Positions 33,277 through 42,416 of a stretch of DNA of 64,000 nucleotides are shown piece by piece. Origin of the DNA: Duganella sp. BJB480 (GTDB lineage Bacteria; Pseudomonadota; Gammaproteobacteria; Burkholderiales; Burkholderiaceae_D); the NCBI GenBank assembly GCA_003416985.1, contig QVIN01000008.1:248001-312000 (forward strand), in the 5' to 3' direction. The stretch's first letter is position 1; each line of letters begins with the position of its first letter. A program made the position numbers and the translations under genes. The notes below the pieces were generated by a model, which worked only from the letters and a program-made list of their open reading frames with translations, was not told the origin of the DNA and made no database searches.

Positions 33277-33790
33277 TCAGAACGAGTAGGAAGCGCTCGC
33301 GCCGAAGGTGTGGAACTGAACCGCCGGTGTGGTTGAGGGTGGCGCCGTGGTCGAAGCCCGACGCCTTGGTCTTGCCGCTGTTGACGGTTGTAGATCATGC
33401 CCAGCTTGCCGATGTTCTGGAAGTTCACGGTGTTGCCTGGTGCATATTTGTTGACCAGGGCCAGGTACTCGTTGTCAGCAGCGGAGCTATCCACACGCAA
33501 CAGTTGGCCGGCGGGCAGCGACGCCTCGCTCTTCAGAACGTCACCGATCGTACGAGTGCCGATTTCGTCCTTGCGCTCGATGTTGTAGTAGTCGAGTGCC
33601 AGGGTCCGGTTCTTGACCGGCTCGAACACCAGGCCCAGCGTGTACGAACGCGAGGTTTCCGGCTTCAGGTCGGGATTCGACTTGATGAAGCTCGGCACCG
33701 AGCCCTTGCACTCATTGCCCAGGAAGGTGTTGGACTGCGCCTTGGTCCGAGCTCGCGATTTCATACGATTCGCGACGCAGACCAGGGGTA
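33277..33790 (-). pseudogene. TonB-dependent receptor, decayed C-terminal remnant
   Basis: The minus strand encodes pieces of an outer-membrane TonB-dependent receptor in different frames. One frame gives SNPDLKPETSRSYTLGLVFE, then NRTLALDYYNIERKDEIGTR, typical barrel strands. At about 33390 the frame shifts: VNSGKTKASGFDHGATLNHT continues in a second frame. The final strand, FHTFGASASYSF plus stop, is in a third, ending with the Phe used for Bam recognition. The plug and most of the barrel are missing, and a possible N-terminal-side fragment (TPGLRRESYEIASSDQG) lies at the upstream edge. Multiple frameshifts and internal deletions make it nonfunctional. Its own terminator follows. Confidence 0.8.
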
Positions 33791-33812
33791 AAGATGAATT
33801 ATGAATATTCAT

Positions 33813-33865
33813 ACAAAAAACAATGGGGCCGGGCGTGCTCGCGGTTGCGAACAGGCCCGGCCCCA
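33813..33865 (-). terminator. Strong terminator after rpsJ (end of str operon)
   Basis: A perfect 12-bp stem, ATGGGGCCGGGC with GCCCGGCCCCAT, encloses a 19-base loop; on the minus strand it is followed by TGTTTTTTG. It lies 50 bases after the rpsJ stop. It shows that the str transcript ends at rpsJ and does not run into rplC. Confidence 0.85.
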
Positions 33866-33914
33866 TCATCGGCTGGCGGCGGAAGAACTGCTCCGCCGGC
33901 CGGCTTGAAAGCGA

Positions 33915-34232
33915 TTATTGCAGCTTGATTTCGACGTCGACGCCAGCTGGCAGGTCCAGCTTCATCAGTGCGTCAACGGTCTTGTCGGTTGGGTCGACGA
34001 TGTCCATCAGGCGCTGGTGGGTGCGGATCTCGAACTGGTCGCGCGAGGTCTTGTTGACGTGTGGCGAACGCAGAACGTCGAAACGCTGGATGCGGGTTGG
34101 CAGTGGGACTGGGCCCTTGACCACGGCGCCGGTGCGCTTGGCGGTGTCAACGATTTCCAGTGCGGACTGGTCGATCAGCTTGTAGTCGAAAGCCTTCAGG
34201 CGGATACGGATTTTTTGATTGGTAACGGACAT
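33915..34232 (-). CDS. rpsJ: 30S ribosomal protein S10 (NusE)
   Basis: 105 aa: MSVTNQKIRIRLKAFDYKLI, then the loop PLPTRIQRFDVLRSPHVNKT that inserts into the 30S head, and the conserved QFEIRTHQRLMDIVDP. S10 is also NusE, which pairs with NusB on boxA RNA during antitermination and couples to NusG. Here it is the last gene of the str operon, followed by a terminator, and is cut off from rplC by 11.5 kb. Its 126-base leader contains a boxA-like sequence and a long inverted repeat. Confidence 0.98.
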   Translation of the reverse strand: MSVTNQKIRIRLKAFDYKLIDQSALEIVDTAKRTGAVVKGPVPLPTRIQRFDVLRSPHVNKTSRDQFEIRTHQRLMDIVDPTDKTVDALMKLDLPAGVDVEIKLQ

Positions 34233-34278
34233 GATATTTCCTCAAAAGAGCGAACTGACAACTATGTAGCGTCAGCAA

Positions 34279-34291
34279 TGTTTAAAGAGCG
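34279..34291 (-). promoter_or_regulatory. boxA-like element in the rpsJ leader
   Basis: The minus strand reads CGCTCTTTAAACA, close to the E. coli rrn boxA core TGCTCTTTAACA (differing in the first base and one extra A). It lies about 47 bases before the rpsJ start. A second, weaker copy (CGCTCTTTTGA, 34242-34252) overlaps the ribosome binding region. The product of the gene, NusE, is a boxA-binding protein, so autoregulation is conceivable. Confidence 0.35.
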
Positions 34292-34303
34292 ATTTTCGTA
34301 CAA

Positions 34304-34338
34304 CAGGGGCAGCATGATATCACACCATGCTGCCCCTG
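34304..34338 (-). terminator. Long hairpin between tuf and rpsJ (possible attenuator)
   Basis: CAGGGGCAGCATG and CATGCTGCCCCTG form a perfect 13-bp stem around a 9-base loop. On the minus strand only TTGT follows, so it is a weak terminator at best, possibly a processing site separating tuf from rpsJ. Confidence 0.5.
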
Positions 34339-34358
34339 CTTACATCAGCGCTTAAAAA

Positions 34359-35549
<1,191 letters not shown>

Positions 35550-35579
35550 TTTATTCTTCCTTAGAACAATGTTTTAAAT

Positions 35580-35608
35580 TTGCCGCCGGAGGATCTCCCC
35601 GGCGGCAA
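35580..35608 (-). other. Intercistronic hairpin between fusA and tuf
   Basis: TTGCCGCCGG and CCGGCGGCAA form a perfect 10-bp stem around nine bases. On the minus strand ATTTAAAAC follows, not a clear T run, so it is listed as a hairpin rather than a terminator. It could reduce or stabilise transcription between fusA and the highly expressed tuf. Confidence 0.5.
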
Positions 35609-35618
35609 TAGATACAGA

Positions 35619-37724
35619 TTACTTAGCTTTAGCGGTAACGATCGCGTCGATAACGTGCTTAGGCGCTTCCGAGTAGTGCTTGAATTCCATCGTGTAGGTC
35701 GCACGGCCTTGCGTTGCGGAACGCAGGGTGGTCGAGTAACCGAACATTTCCGACAGAGGCACTTCAGCTTTGATGATCTTGCCACCGCCGCCTGGGATTT
35801 CGTCCATGCCCTGCACCATACCGCGGCGGGACGACAGGTCGCCCATCACGGTACCGGCGTAGTCTTCCGGCGTTTCCACTTCCACAGCCATCATCGGCTC
35901 CAGGATGACTGGCGACGCTTTGCGGCAGCCTTCCTTGAATGCCATCGAAGCGGCCATCTGGAACGCGTTTTCGTTCGAGTCCACGTCGTGGTACGAACCG
36001 AAGAACAGCGTGACCTTGACGTCGACCACTGGGTAGCCAGCCAGAACGCCGGTGTTCAGGGTGCCGCGCACGCCTTTTTCCACCGCAGGGATGTATTCGC
36101 GAGGAACGGTGCCGCCCTTGATCGCGTCAACGAATTCGAAGCCCTTGCCTGGTTCTTGCGGTTCGATCTTCAGAACCACGTGACCGTATTGACCACGACC
36201 ACCCGACTGCTTGACGAACTTGCCTTCGGATTCTTCGCAGGTCTTGCGGATCGTTTCGCGGTAGGCAACCTGTGGCTTGCCGACGGTCGCTTCCACGCCG
36301 AATTCGCGCTTCATACGGTCGACGATAATTTCCAGGTGCAGCTCGCCCATACCACCGATGATGGTCTGGCCCGACTCTTCGTCGGTCTTGACGCGGAACG
36401 AAGGATCTTCCTGAGCCAGACGGTTCAGTGCCAGACCCATTTTTTCCTGGTCGGCCTTGGTCTTTGGTTCCACAGCCTGTTGAATCACCGGCTCAGGGAA
36501 GACCATGCGTTCCAGCACGATGATCGAGGTCGGATCGCACAGGGTTTCGCCGGTGGTCACGTCTTTCAGACCCACCGCGGCGGCGATGTCGCCGGCGCGC
36601 ACTTCTTTGATCTCTTCGCGCTGGTTGGCGTGCATCTGCAGAATACGACCCAGGCGCTCTTTACGGCCTTTGACCGAGTTGTACACGGTGTCGCCCGAAT
36701 TGATGGCGCCCGAGTACACGCGGAAGAAGGCCAGCTGGCCGACGAACGGGTCGGTCATGATCTTGAATGCCAGCGCCGAGAATTTCTCCTCGTCCGATGC
36801 TTTACGGGTGGTTGGCTGTTCGTCCTCGTCGGTACCGCCGACGTCGTCGATGTCCAGCGGCGACGGCAGGTATTCGATGACCGCGTCCAGCATGGCCTGT
36901 ACGCCCTTGTTCTTGAAGGCGGTACCGCACATCATTGGAACGATTTCCGAAGCGATGGTGCGTTCGCGCAGCGCCTTCTTGATCTCGGCTTCCGACAGGT
37001 CGCCTTCTTCCAGGTACTTGTTCATCAGGTCTTCCGACGCTTCAGCAGCGACTTCAACCATCTTCTCGCGCCACTCGGCGGCCGACTCTGCCAGCTCGGC
37101 AGGGATGTCGACGTAGTCGAACTTCATGCCCTGGGACGCTTCGTCCCAGATGATCGCTTTCATCTTGACCAGATCGATCACGCCCTTGAAGTTTTCTTCA
37201 GCGCCGATCGGGATCTGGATCAGGACCGGGTTCGCCTTCAGGCGAGCGCGCATCTGATCGTAGACCTTGAAGAAGTTGGCGCCGGTACGGTCCATCTTGT
37301 TGACGAAGGCCAGACGTGGCACTTTGTACTTGTTGGCCTGACGCCATACGGTTTCCGACTGAGGCTGTACACCGCCCACTGCGCAGTAAACCATGCAAGC
37401 GCCATCCAGCACGCGCATCGAGCGTTCAACTTCAATGGTGAAGTCAACGTGGCCCGGCGTGTCGATGATGTTGATGTGGTGCTCAGGGAAGTTGTTAGCC
37501 ATACCCTTCCAGAAGCAGGTGGTCGCTGCCGAGGTAATGGTAATGCCGCGCTCTTGTTCCTGCTCCATCCAGTCCATGGTGGCGGCGCCATCGTGAACTT
37601 CACCGATCTTGTGGTTCACGCCCGTGTAGAACAGAACGCGCTCGGTGGTGGTGGTCTTACCTGCATCGATGTGAGCGGAGATACCGATATTGCGGTAGCG
37701 CTCGATGGGGGTCTTGCGGGCCAT
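35619..37724 (-). CDS. fusA: Elongation factor G
   Basis: 701 aa from the ATG that gives the canonical MARKTPIERYRNIGISAHID; an in-frame extension of 25 codons upstream has no similarity to the family. GTPase motifs are AHIDAGKTTTTERVLF, ERGITITSAATTCFW, DTPGHVDFTIEVERS and NKMDRTGANF. Domains II to V follow, including GGMGELHLEIIVDRMKREF in domain III and domain IV, which enters the A site during translocation. The fusidic-acid contact regions look ordinary. It is 114 bases after rpsG. Confidence 0.98.
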   Translation of the reverse strand: MARKTPIERYRNIGISAHIDAGKTTTTERVLFYTGVNHKIGEVHDGAATMDWMEQEQERGITITSAATTCFWKGMANNFPEHHINIIDTPGHVDFTIEVERSMRVLDGACMVYCAVGGVQPQSETVWRQANKYKVPRLAFVNKMDRTGANFFKVYDQMRARLKANPVLIQIPIGAEENFKGVIDLVKMKAIIWDEASQGMKFDYVDIPAELAESAAEWREKMVEVAAEASEDLMNKYLEEGDLSEAEIKKALRERTIASEIVPMMCGTAFKNKGVQAMLDAVIEYLPSPLDIDDVGGTDEDEQPTTRKASDEEKFSALAFKIMTDPFVGQLAFFRVYSGAINSGDTVYNSVKGRKERLGRILQMHANQREEIKEVRAGDIAAAVGLKDVTTGETLCDPTSIIVLERMVFPEPVIQQAVEPKTKADQEKMGLALNRLAQEDPSFRVKTDEESGQTIIGGMGELHLEIIVDRMKREFGVEATVGKPQVAYRETIRKTCEESEGKFVKQSGGRGQYGHVVLKIEPQEPGKGFEFVDAIKGGTVPREYIPAVEKGVRGTLNTGVLAGYPVVDVKVTLFFGSYHDVDSNENAFQMAASMAFKEGCRKASPVILEPMMAVEVETPEDYAGTVMGDLSSRRGMVQGMDEIPGGGGKIIKAEVPLSEMFGYSTTLRSATQGRATYTMEFKHYSEAPKHVIDAIVTAKAK

Positions 37725-37762
37725 AATTAATCCTAAATCGTTTAATGGACAAAACCGAGCGC

Positions 37763-37830
37763 CATTTTTGCTGACAAAAATGAGCCCGGCCTCGAACAAC
37801 GGATAACAGCCAGGCCACGACGGGCCTGGC
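37763..37830 (-). other. Two small hairpins in the rpsG-fusA spacer
   Basis: CATTTTTG-CTGA-CAAAAATG (37763-37782) and GCCAGGCC-N6-GGCCTGGC (37809-37830) lie between rpsG and fusA. Neither has a T run on the transcribed strand. They are probably mRNA structures rather than terminators. Confidence 0.4.
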
Positions 37831-37838
37831 CGATTTTA

Positions 37839-38309
37839 TTAGAAGCGGAAGTGCGAGAACGCCTTGTTCGCTTCAGCCATGCGGTGAACTTCGTCACGCT
37901 TCTTCATTGCACCGCCACGGCCTTCAGCCGCTTCCATCAGCTCACCGCCGAGGCGTTGTGGCATGGATTTTTCGCTGCGCTTGTTGGCAGCTTCACGCAG
38001 CCAGCGCATGGACAGAGCCATACGACGCACTGGGCGCACTTCGACCGGCACCTGGTAGTTTGCACCACCGACGCGACGGGATTTGACTTCAACCAGTGGC
38101 TTGGCGTTGTTGATCGCGGTAGCGAACACTTCCAGCGGGTCTTTGCCCGACTTGGCGGCGATGTGCTCGAAGGCACCGTAGATGATGTTTTCTGCGACCG
38201 ATTTTTTACCGGACAGCATCAGAACGTTCACGAACTTGGCGACATCCGTGTTGCCGAATTTTGGATCCGGCAGAATCTCGCGCTTGGGTACTTCACGACG
38301 ACGTGGCAT
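37839..38309 (-). CDS. rpsG: 30S ribosomal protein S7
   Basis: 156 aa from the ATG giving MPRRREVPKREILPDPKFGN; five extra in-frame codons upstream are not family-like. It has the conserved VEVKSRRVGGANYQVPVEV and ends NKAFSHFRF. S7 starts assembly of the 30S head and, in E. coli, represses the str operon by binding between rpsL and rpsG. Here that spacer is 148 bases. Confidence 0.98.
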   Translation of the reverse strand: MPRRREVPKREILPDPKFGNTDVAKFVNVLMLSGKKSVAENIIYGAFEHIAAKSGKDPLEVFATAINNAKPLVEVKSRRVGGANYQVPVEVRPVRRMALSMRWLREAANKRSEKSMPQRLGGELMEAAEGRGGAMKKRDEVHRMAEANKAFSHFRF

Positions 38310-38457
38310 ATCAATTCCTTTCAATCTTCAGTTGAGGTGCGCAGATATGGGATTCGCACTCTCGCGGAGGGCCATCATAGCCATCCACTTACTCGACCAC
38401 TGCGGTCGATTACATTCACTTAGTTAGCTGCCACTGAGCGAAAACTTTTAATGCAGA

Positions 38458-38841
38458 TTACTTCTTGGCTTGCTTGGCACGCTTGGTACCGTATTTCGAG
38501 CGAGCTTGCTTACGGTCTTTAACGCCCTGGGTATCCAGTGCACCGCGAACCATGTGGTAACGCACACCTGGCAAGTCTTTTACACGACCGCCGCGCAGCA
38601 GAACAACGCTGTGCTCTTGCAGGTTGTGGCCTTCACCGCCGATGTACGAAATGACTTCGAAACCGTTGGTCAGACGCACTTTGGCCACTTTACGCAGAGC
38701 CGAGTTAGGCTTCTTAGGAGTGGTGGTGTACACACGGGTGCAAACACCGCGCTTTTGCGGGCTGTTTTCCAGCGCCGGCGATTTGCTTTTCACGGTCAGG
38801 GCGACGCGTGGATTGCGAATCAGTTGATTGATGGTTGGCAT
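38458..38841 (-). CDS. rpsL: 30S ribosomal protein S12
   Basis: 127 aa. It begins MPTINQLIRNPRVALTVKSK and has the decoding-centre segment TTTPKKPNSALRKVAKVRL with both lysines of the streptomycin-resistance site (Lys43, Lys44 counting Met) intact, and LPGVRYHMVRGALDTQGVKDR with the second site intact. It therefore looks streptomycin-sensitive. The variable residues 9-16 differ from many betaproteobacterial S12 proteins. It is the first gene of the str operon, behind a near-consensus promoter and a 160-base leader. Confidence 0.98.
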   Translation of the reverse strand: MPTINQLIRNPRVALTVKSKSPALENSPQKRGVCTRVYTTTPKKPNSALRKVAKVRLTNGFEVISYIGGEGHNLQEHSVVLLRGGRVKDLPGVRYHMVRGALDTQGVKDRKQARSKYGTKRAKQAKK

Positions 38842-38876
38842 CGTTATAAACCCAACAAAATTACAACATTAATAAC

Positions 38877-38892
38877 CCGGACAGCTGTCCGG
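38877..38892 (-). other. Perfect 16-base palindrome in the rpsL leader
   Basis: CCGGACAGCTGTCCGG lies in the transcribed leader, 35 bases before rpsL. It could form a short hairpin in RNA or serve as a protein site in DNA. No T run follows on the minus strand, so it is not a terminator. Confidence 0.5.
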
Positions 38893-39002
38893 CGACTAAA
38901 ACCTCGTCCCTATCTACGGACACAACGGAGGCGCGAATAGCCACTCGCATGGAGCGGCCTGAAACAGCGTATACGATGTGCAGAATAAATTGAGAACTCG
39001 CG

Positions 39003-39031
39003 AGTATAGACGTGGTTGGGACACCAGTCAA
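39003..39031 (-). promoter_or_regulatory. Strong sigma-70 promoter of the str operon
   Basis: On the minus strand TTGACT and TATACT are separated by 17 bases, matching consensus at 5 of 6 in each box. The start of transcription would be near 38996, giving a leader of about 155 bases before rpsL. Confidence 0.8.
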
Positions 39032-39132
39032 TCTATTTCGCGGCGGAATGCGGCCCCGGCGGGTACGCAAACACTAGCTGAAAGGTCAGGAAACACTTGA
39101 TAATAGCAGACTGTCTCTCATTATCCGTCCCT

Positions 39133-41082
39133 ATGCGATCTTTGCTGCGCCCCGCCCCGTTGTTTGTCCTTGCCAGCTACCTGCTGCTGTCGCTGGTGCC
39201 GTGCGTACCGCTGCTGCTGGGACGGCAGGTGCCGGAGCTGGGCCGCATCCTGCTGGTCGAGCTGCTGACCTGGGCCGCCGTGTGGGGCGTGCTGCAGCGC
39301 CCGGCCTGGTTCCACTGGCTGCTGATCCCGGCCTTCCTGGCGCTGCCGACCGAGATCTACCTGTTCATCTACTACGGCCAGGGCATCTCCACCCACCACC
39401 TGGGCATCATCGCCGAGACCAGCCCCAGGGAGGCGCTGGAATTCCTCGGCCGCAAAGTGTGGCTGATGGGCGCGGTGATGCTGGCCGTGATCGCCTGGTG
39501 GATCGCCGTGCAGGTGGCCGCGCGCCGCAGCCCCATGCTGGCCTGGCGCGGCAAGTCGCGCTGGATCGCGCTGCTGGTGTTGGCGGCCATCGCCGCGCTG
39601 TGGCTCTACGGTTGGGAGTTCGGCGTGCGCGCCAAGCCGGCGCAGAAGGCCGCGCCGGTGGCGGCGTCCAAGGCGGCCAGCAGCAGGCCGGCCGGCTCGG
39701 CGCTCAGCCAGGTCGGCATCACCGCCTCGGTCGGCGCCAGCGATGCCTCGGACAGCGACGACGCGTCCGCCGAGGAAGAGGAAGACGCCGAAGAGGACAG
39801 CTCGCCCGAACACGCCGCCATCGCCGGCGCCAGCCGCACCGGCTGGGCGCTGGCGCAGCTGCCGTGGTGGGCGCGCTCGCCGCTGGGCTTCGACGACTTC
39901 GCCTCGTCGTGGCCGTTCGGCCTGACCGCGCGCGGCGTCGACTTTTATAAAGAACGCGAATACCTGGCCGACCTGGGCCGGCGCAGCGGCAGCTTCACCT
40001 TCAAGGCGCACCAACCGCAAAAGAACGACACGCCGGAAATCGTCATCATGGTGATCGGCGAATCGTCGCGCTACGACCGCTGGGGCATCAACGGCTACCA
40101 GCGCGACACCACCCCGCTGCTCAAGCAGGAAGCCAACCTGGTCACACTGCCGGACGTGATCACGGCGGTGTCGGCCACGCGGCTGTCGGTGCCGGTGATC
40201 ATCTCGCGCAAGCCTTCGATGCAGAGCCTGAAGGACGGCTTCTCGGAAAAATCCTTCCTGACCGCCTATAAAGAAGCCGGCTTCAAGACATGGTGGCTGT
40301 CCAACCAGATATCGTTCGGCCAGTTCGACACGCCGGTTTCGGTGTTCGCCAAGGAGGCGGACGTGATCCAGTTCATGAACCTGGGCGGCTTCACCAACAA
40401 CTCCAACTTCGACCAGATCCTGCTGGAGCCCCTGCAGCACGCCATCGCCGACCCGGCGCCGAAAAAGCTGATCGTGCTGCACACGCTGGGCAACCACTGG
40501 AACTACAGCCAGCGCTATCCGAAGGAATTCGACAAATGGCAGCCGTCGCTGTTCGGGGTCGACAAGCCGGTCTACACCGACACCAAGATCAAGCCGCAGC
40601 TCAACAACAGCTACGACAATTCCATCCTCTACACCGACTGGTTCCTGTCGCAGGTGATCCACCAGCTGAAGGACACGCAGCAATTGAGCTCGATGGTCTA
40701 CGTGGCCGACCACGGCCAGACGCTGTACGACAACAGCTGCAACCTCGCCTTCCACGGTCACAACACGCAGTTCGAATTCCACGTGCCGGCGATGGTGTGG
40801 TACTCGGACGAATACAAGACGCGTTATCCGGAGAAGGTGAAACAGCTGGTGCGCCACCGCAAGGCGCGGCTGGCGACGGAGAACATCTTCCACACGCTGC
40901 TGGACCTGGGCGACATCCAGTACGACGACGAACGGCTGGAATGGAGCTTCATCAACAAGCAGTTCAAGCAGCACAAGCGCTACGTCGACAGCTACGGCTG
41001 GAGCAACTACGACAACGCCAGCTTCAAGGGCGACTGCCGCGAGGTGATCGACAAGGGCAAGCCGCTGAAGCAGGAGAAGTGA
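39133..41082 (+). CDS. Phosphoethanolamine transferase-like membrane sulfatase-fold enzyme (EptA/CptA family)
   Basis: 649 aa from the ATG giving MRSLLRPAPLFVLASYLLLS. Four to five membrane spans fill residues 8-162. A low-complexity linker (about 165-230) then includes a run of Asp, Ser and Glu (203-226), unusual for the family. The periplasmic alkaline-phosphatase-fold domain begins near 300, with IVIMVIGESSRYDRWGINGY holding the Ser/Thr nucleophile position (Ser311/Ser312). Metal-ligand segments are MVYVADHGQTLYDN and LAFHGHNTQFEFHVPAMVWY. Family members add phosphoethanolamine to lipid A or core sugars and can lower polymyxin sensitivity. The exact acceptor is unknown. The stop overlaps the next gene by one base. 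Confidence 0.85.
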   Translation: MRSLLRPAPLFVLASYLLLSLVPCVPLLLGRQVPELGRILLVELLTWAAVWGVLQRPAWFHWLLIPAFLALPTEIYLFIYYGQGISTHHLGIIAETSPREALEFLGRKVWLMGAVMLAVIAWWIAVQVAARRSPMLAWRGKSRWIALLVLAAIAALWLYGWEFGVRAKPAQKAAPVAASKAASSRPAGSALSQVGITASVGASDASDSDDASAEEEEDAEEDSSPEHAAIAGASRTGWALAQLPWWARSPLGFDDFASSWPFGLTARGVDFYKEREYLADLGRRSGSFTFKAHQPQKNDTPEIVIMVIGESSRYDRWGINGYQRDTTPLLKQEANLVTLPDVITAVSATRLSVPVIISRKPSMQSLKDGFSEKSFLTAYKEAGFKTWWLSNQISFGQFDTPVSVFAKEADVIQFMNLGGFTNNSNFDQILLEPLQHAIADPAPKKLIVLHTLGNHWNYSQRYPKEFDKWQPSLFGVDKPVYTDTKIKPQLNNSYDNSILYTDWFLSQVIHQLKDTQQLSSMVYVADHGQTLYDNSCNLAFHGHNTQFEFHVPAMVWYSDEYKTRYPEKVKQLVRHRKARLATENIFHTLLDLGDIQYDDERLEWSFINKQFKQHKRYVDSYGWSNYDNASFKGDCREVIDKGKPLKQEK

Positions 41083-41831
41083 TGGGCATCCGCATCGCCG
41101 CTGCGCAGTCGCCGTCCATCGCGGGCGACATCGAGGCCAACGTCCGCATCCACCTGCGCTTCATCGAGGCCGCGCAGGCGCAGGGTGTGGAGCTGCTGCT
41201 GTTTCCCGAGCTGTCGCTATGCGGCTATGAACTGCCGCTGCTTCGCGACTGCCTGCTGACGCCGGACGATGCGCGCCTGGCACCGCTGCGCGACGCCGCC
41301 ATGGCGACCGGCATGCGCATCATCGCCGGCGCCCCGCTGGCCGGCGACAGCGACGCCCTGCCCTACATCGCCGCGTTCAGCTTCCTGCCCGATGGCACGG
41401 CCACCGTCTACCGCAAGCAGTATCTGCATCCAGGCGAAGAACTGTATGCGCGGCCTGGGCCAATGGGCGCGCATTGCCAGGAGCTGGGTGGGCAACGCTA
41501 CGCCCAGGCGATCTGCGCCGACGCCACGCATTACCAGCACGCGGCGGACGCGGCGGCGGCCGGCGCTTCGATCTATCTGGCGGGAGTGCTGATTTCCGAA
41601 ACGGGTTACGCCAACGACGCCGCCAAGCTGCAGCGCTACGCCAACGACTTCGGCATGGGCGTGCTGATGGCGAATCATGCCGCGCCGTCGGGCGGCTATG
41701 CGGCTGCGGGCCGCAGCGCCTGGTGGACTGCGGGCGGCGTGTTATCTGCGGAGGTGACGGGGCCGGGCAGCGCCCTGCTGGTCGTCGACAGGGCGGGCAA
41801 CGCGCACGTTGTCGCGCCAATCGGGATGTGA
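41082..41831 (+). CDS. Carbon-nitrogen hydrolase (nitrilase superfamily)
   Basis: 249 aa. The start codon overlaps the transferase stop (TGATG). The catalytic triad of the family is visible: Glu43 in LLFPELSLCGYE, Lys112 in YRKQYLHPGEE and Cys145 in AICADATH. Family members hydrolyse amides or nitriles, or remodel C-N bonds. The length and the AICADATH elbow fit the amidase branches rather than true nitrilases. Coupling to a phosphoethanolamine-transferase-like gene is unusual, and the substrate cannot be named. There is no signal peptide, so it is cytoplasmic. Confidence 0.85.
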   Translation: MGIRIAAAQSPSIAGDIEANVRIHLRFIEAAQAQGVELLLFPELSLCGYELPLLRDCLLTPDDARLAPLRDAAMATGMRIIAGAPLAGDSDALPYIAAFSFLPDGTATVYRKQYLHPGEELYARPGPMGAHCQELGGQRYAQAICADATHYQHAADAAAAGASIYLAGVLISETGYANDAAKLQRYANDFGMGVLMANHAAPSGGYAAAGRSAWWTAGGVLSAEVTGPGSALLVVDRAGNAHVVAPIGM

Positions 41832-41879
41832 CGCTTGGCGGAAGCGCTTATTTCGTACGGTAGGTGAGTGGACGTTGCA

Positions 41880-42416
41880 TCACGGCCCCTGCTCCAACGC
41901 GATTTGCAGAGAGGCGCTCTCGGCGTCTTCGCGAGACAGATTGATGACAGGATTTCCATTCTGATTTAAGGACTTGTCGAGGGAATACCGCAATGCCAAA
42001 TGATCACTTCCGCCTTTTTTCGGAACGCCCAGCTTCTTCACTACCAACGCCTTCATCGCCGGAAAACGGTCCGCCGGGAAGTCCACGACGATCGACATCA
42101 TGTAGTTCGGCAGCGGCTCGCCCAGTCCCTCGCGGGAGTCCATGCTGATCGCCGTGATGCCGGATTCCGGCGAGCACGTATATTCCCGAACGATCATCGG
42201 CTTCCGGGCTTTGTCGCGCACCCTCGTGCAATAGGGCGCGACGAGGCTGTCGAGTTCCGCGCTCTTCAAGCGAAACGTCTTGTAGTCGGCCAAGGCGCCG
42301 ATCACGATGTCGAGCGGCGCCGCACACGCCATTTGCGCCGCACCGGCGGCCAATATCAAAAGCGTCGCAGCGCGCAGCGACTTGAATAAGCTGAAATTCA
42401 ATCTTCCTCCAATCAT
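41880..42416 (-). CDS. Exported protein of unknown function
   Basis: 178 aa. A signal peptide (about 1-33, ending QMACAAP) is followed by a mature domain of about 145 residues with a Cys pair (APYCTRVRDK and REYTCSPESG) that could form a disulfide. No family is recognised. Its start overlaps the stop of the preceding gene by four bases (ATGA), so it is the last gene of the chemoreceptor operon. It ends 48 bases from the convergent hydrolase gene. A periplasmic location is likely. Confidence 0.65.
   Translation of the reverse strand: MIGGRLNFSLFKSLRAATLLILAAGAAQMACAAPLDIVIGALADYKTFRLKSAELDSLVAPYCTRVRDKARKPMIVREYTCSPESGITAISMDSREGLGEPLPNYMMSIVVDFPADRFPAMKALVVKKLGVPKKGGSDHLALRYSLDKSLNQNGNPVINLSREDAESASLQIALEQGP

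Noticed and set aside
37809..37836. GC-rich hairpin followed by TTTTATT on the plus strand as a terminator
   Set aside because: No plus-strand gene precedes it. On the transcribed minus strand there is no T run.
39094..39125. TTGATA-N18-TTATCC as a promoter for the phosphoethanolamine-transferase-like gene
   Set aside because: The -10 box would lie within a few bases of the start codon and matches poorly.
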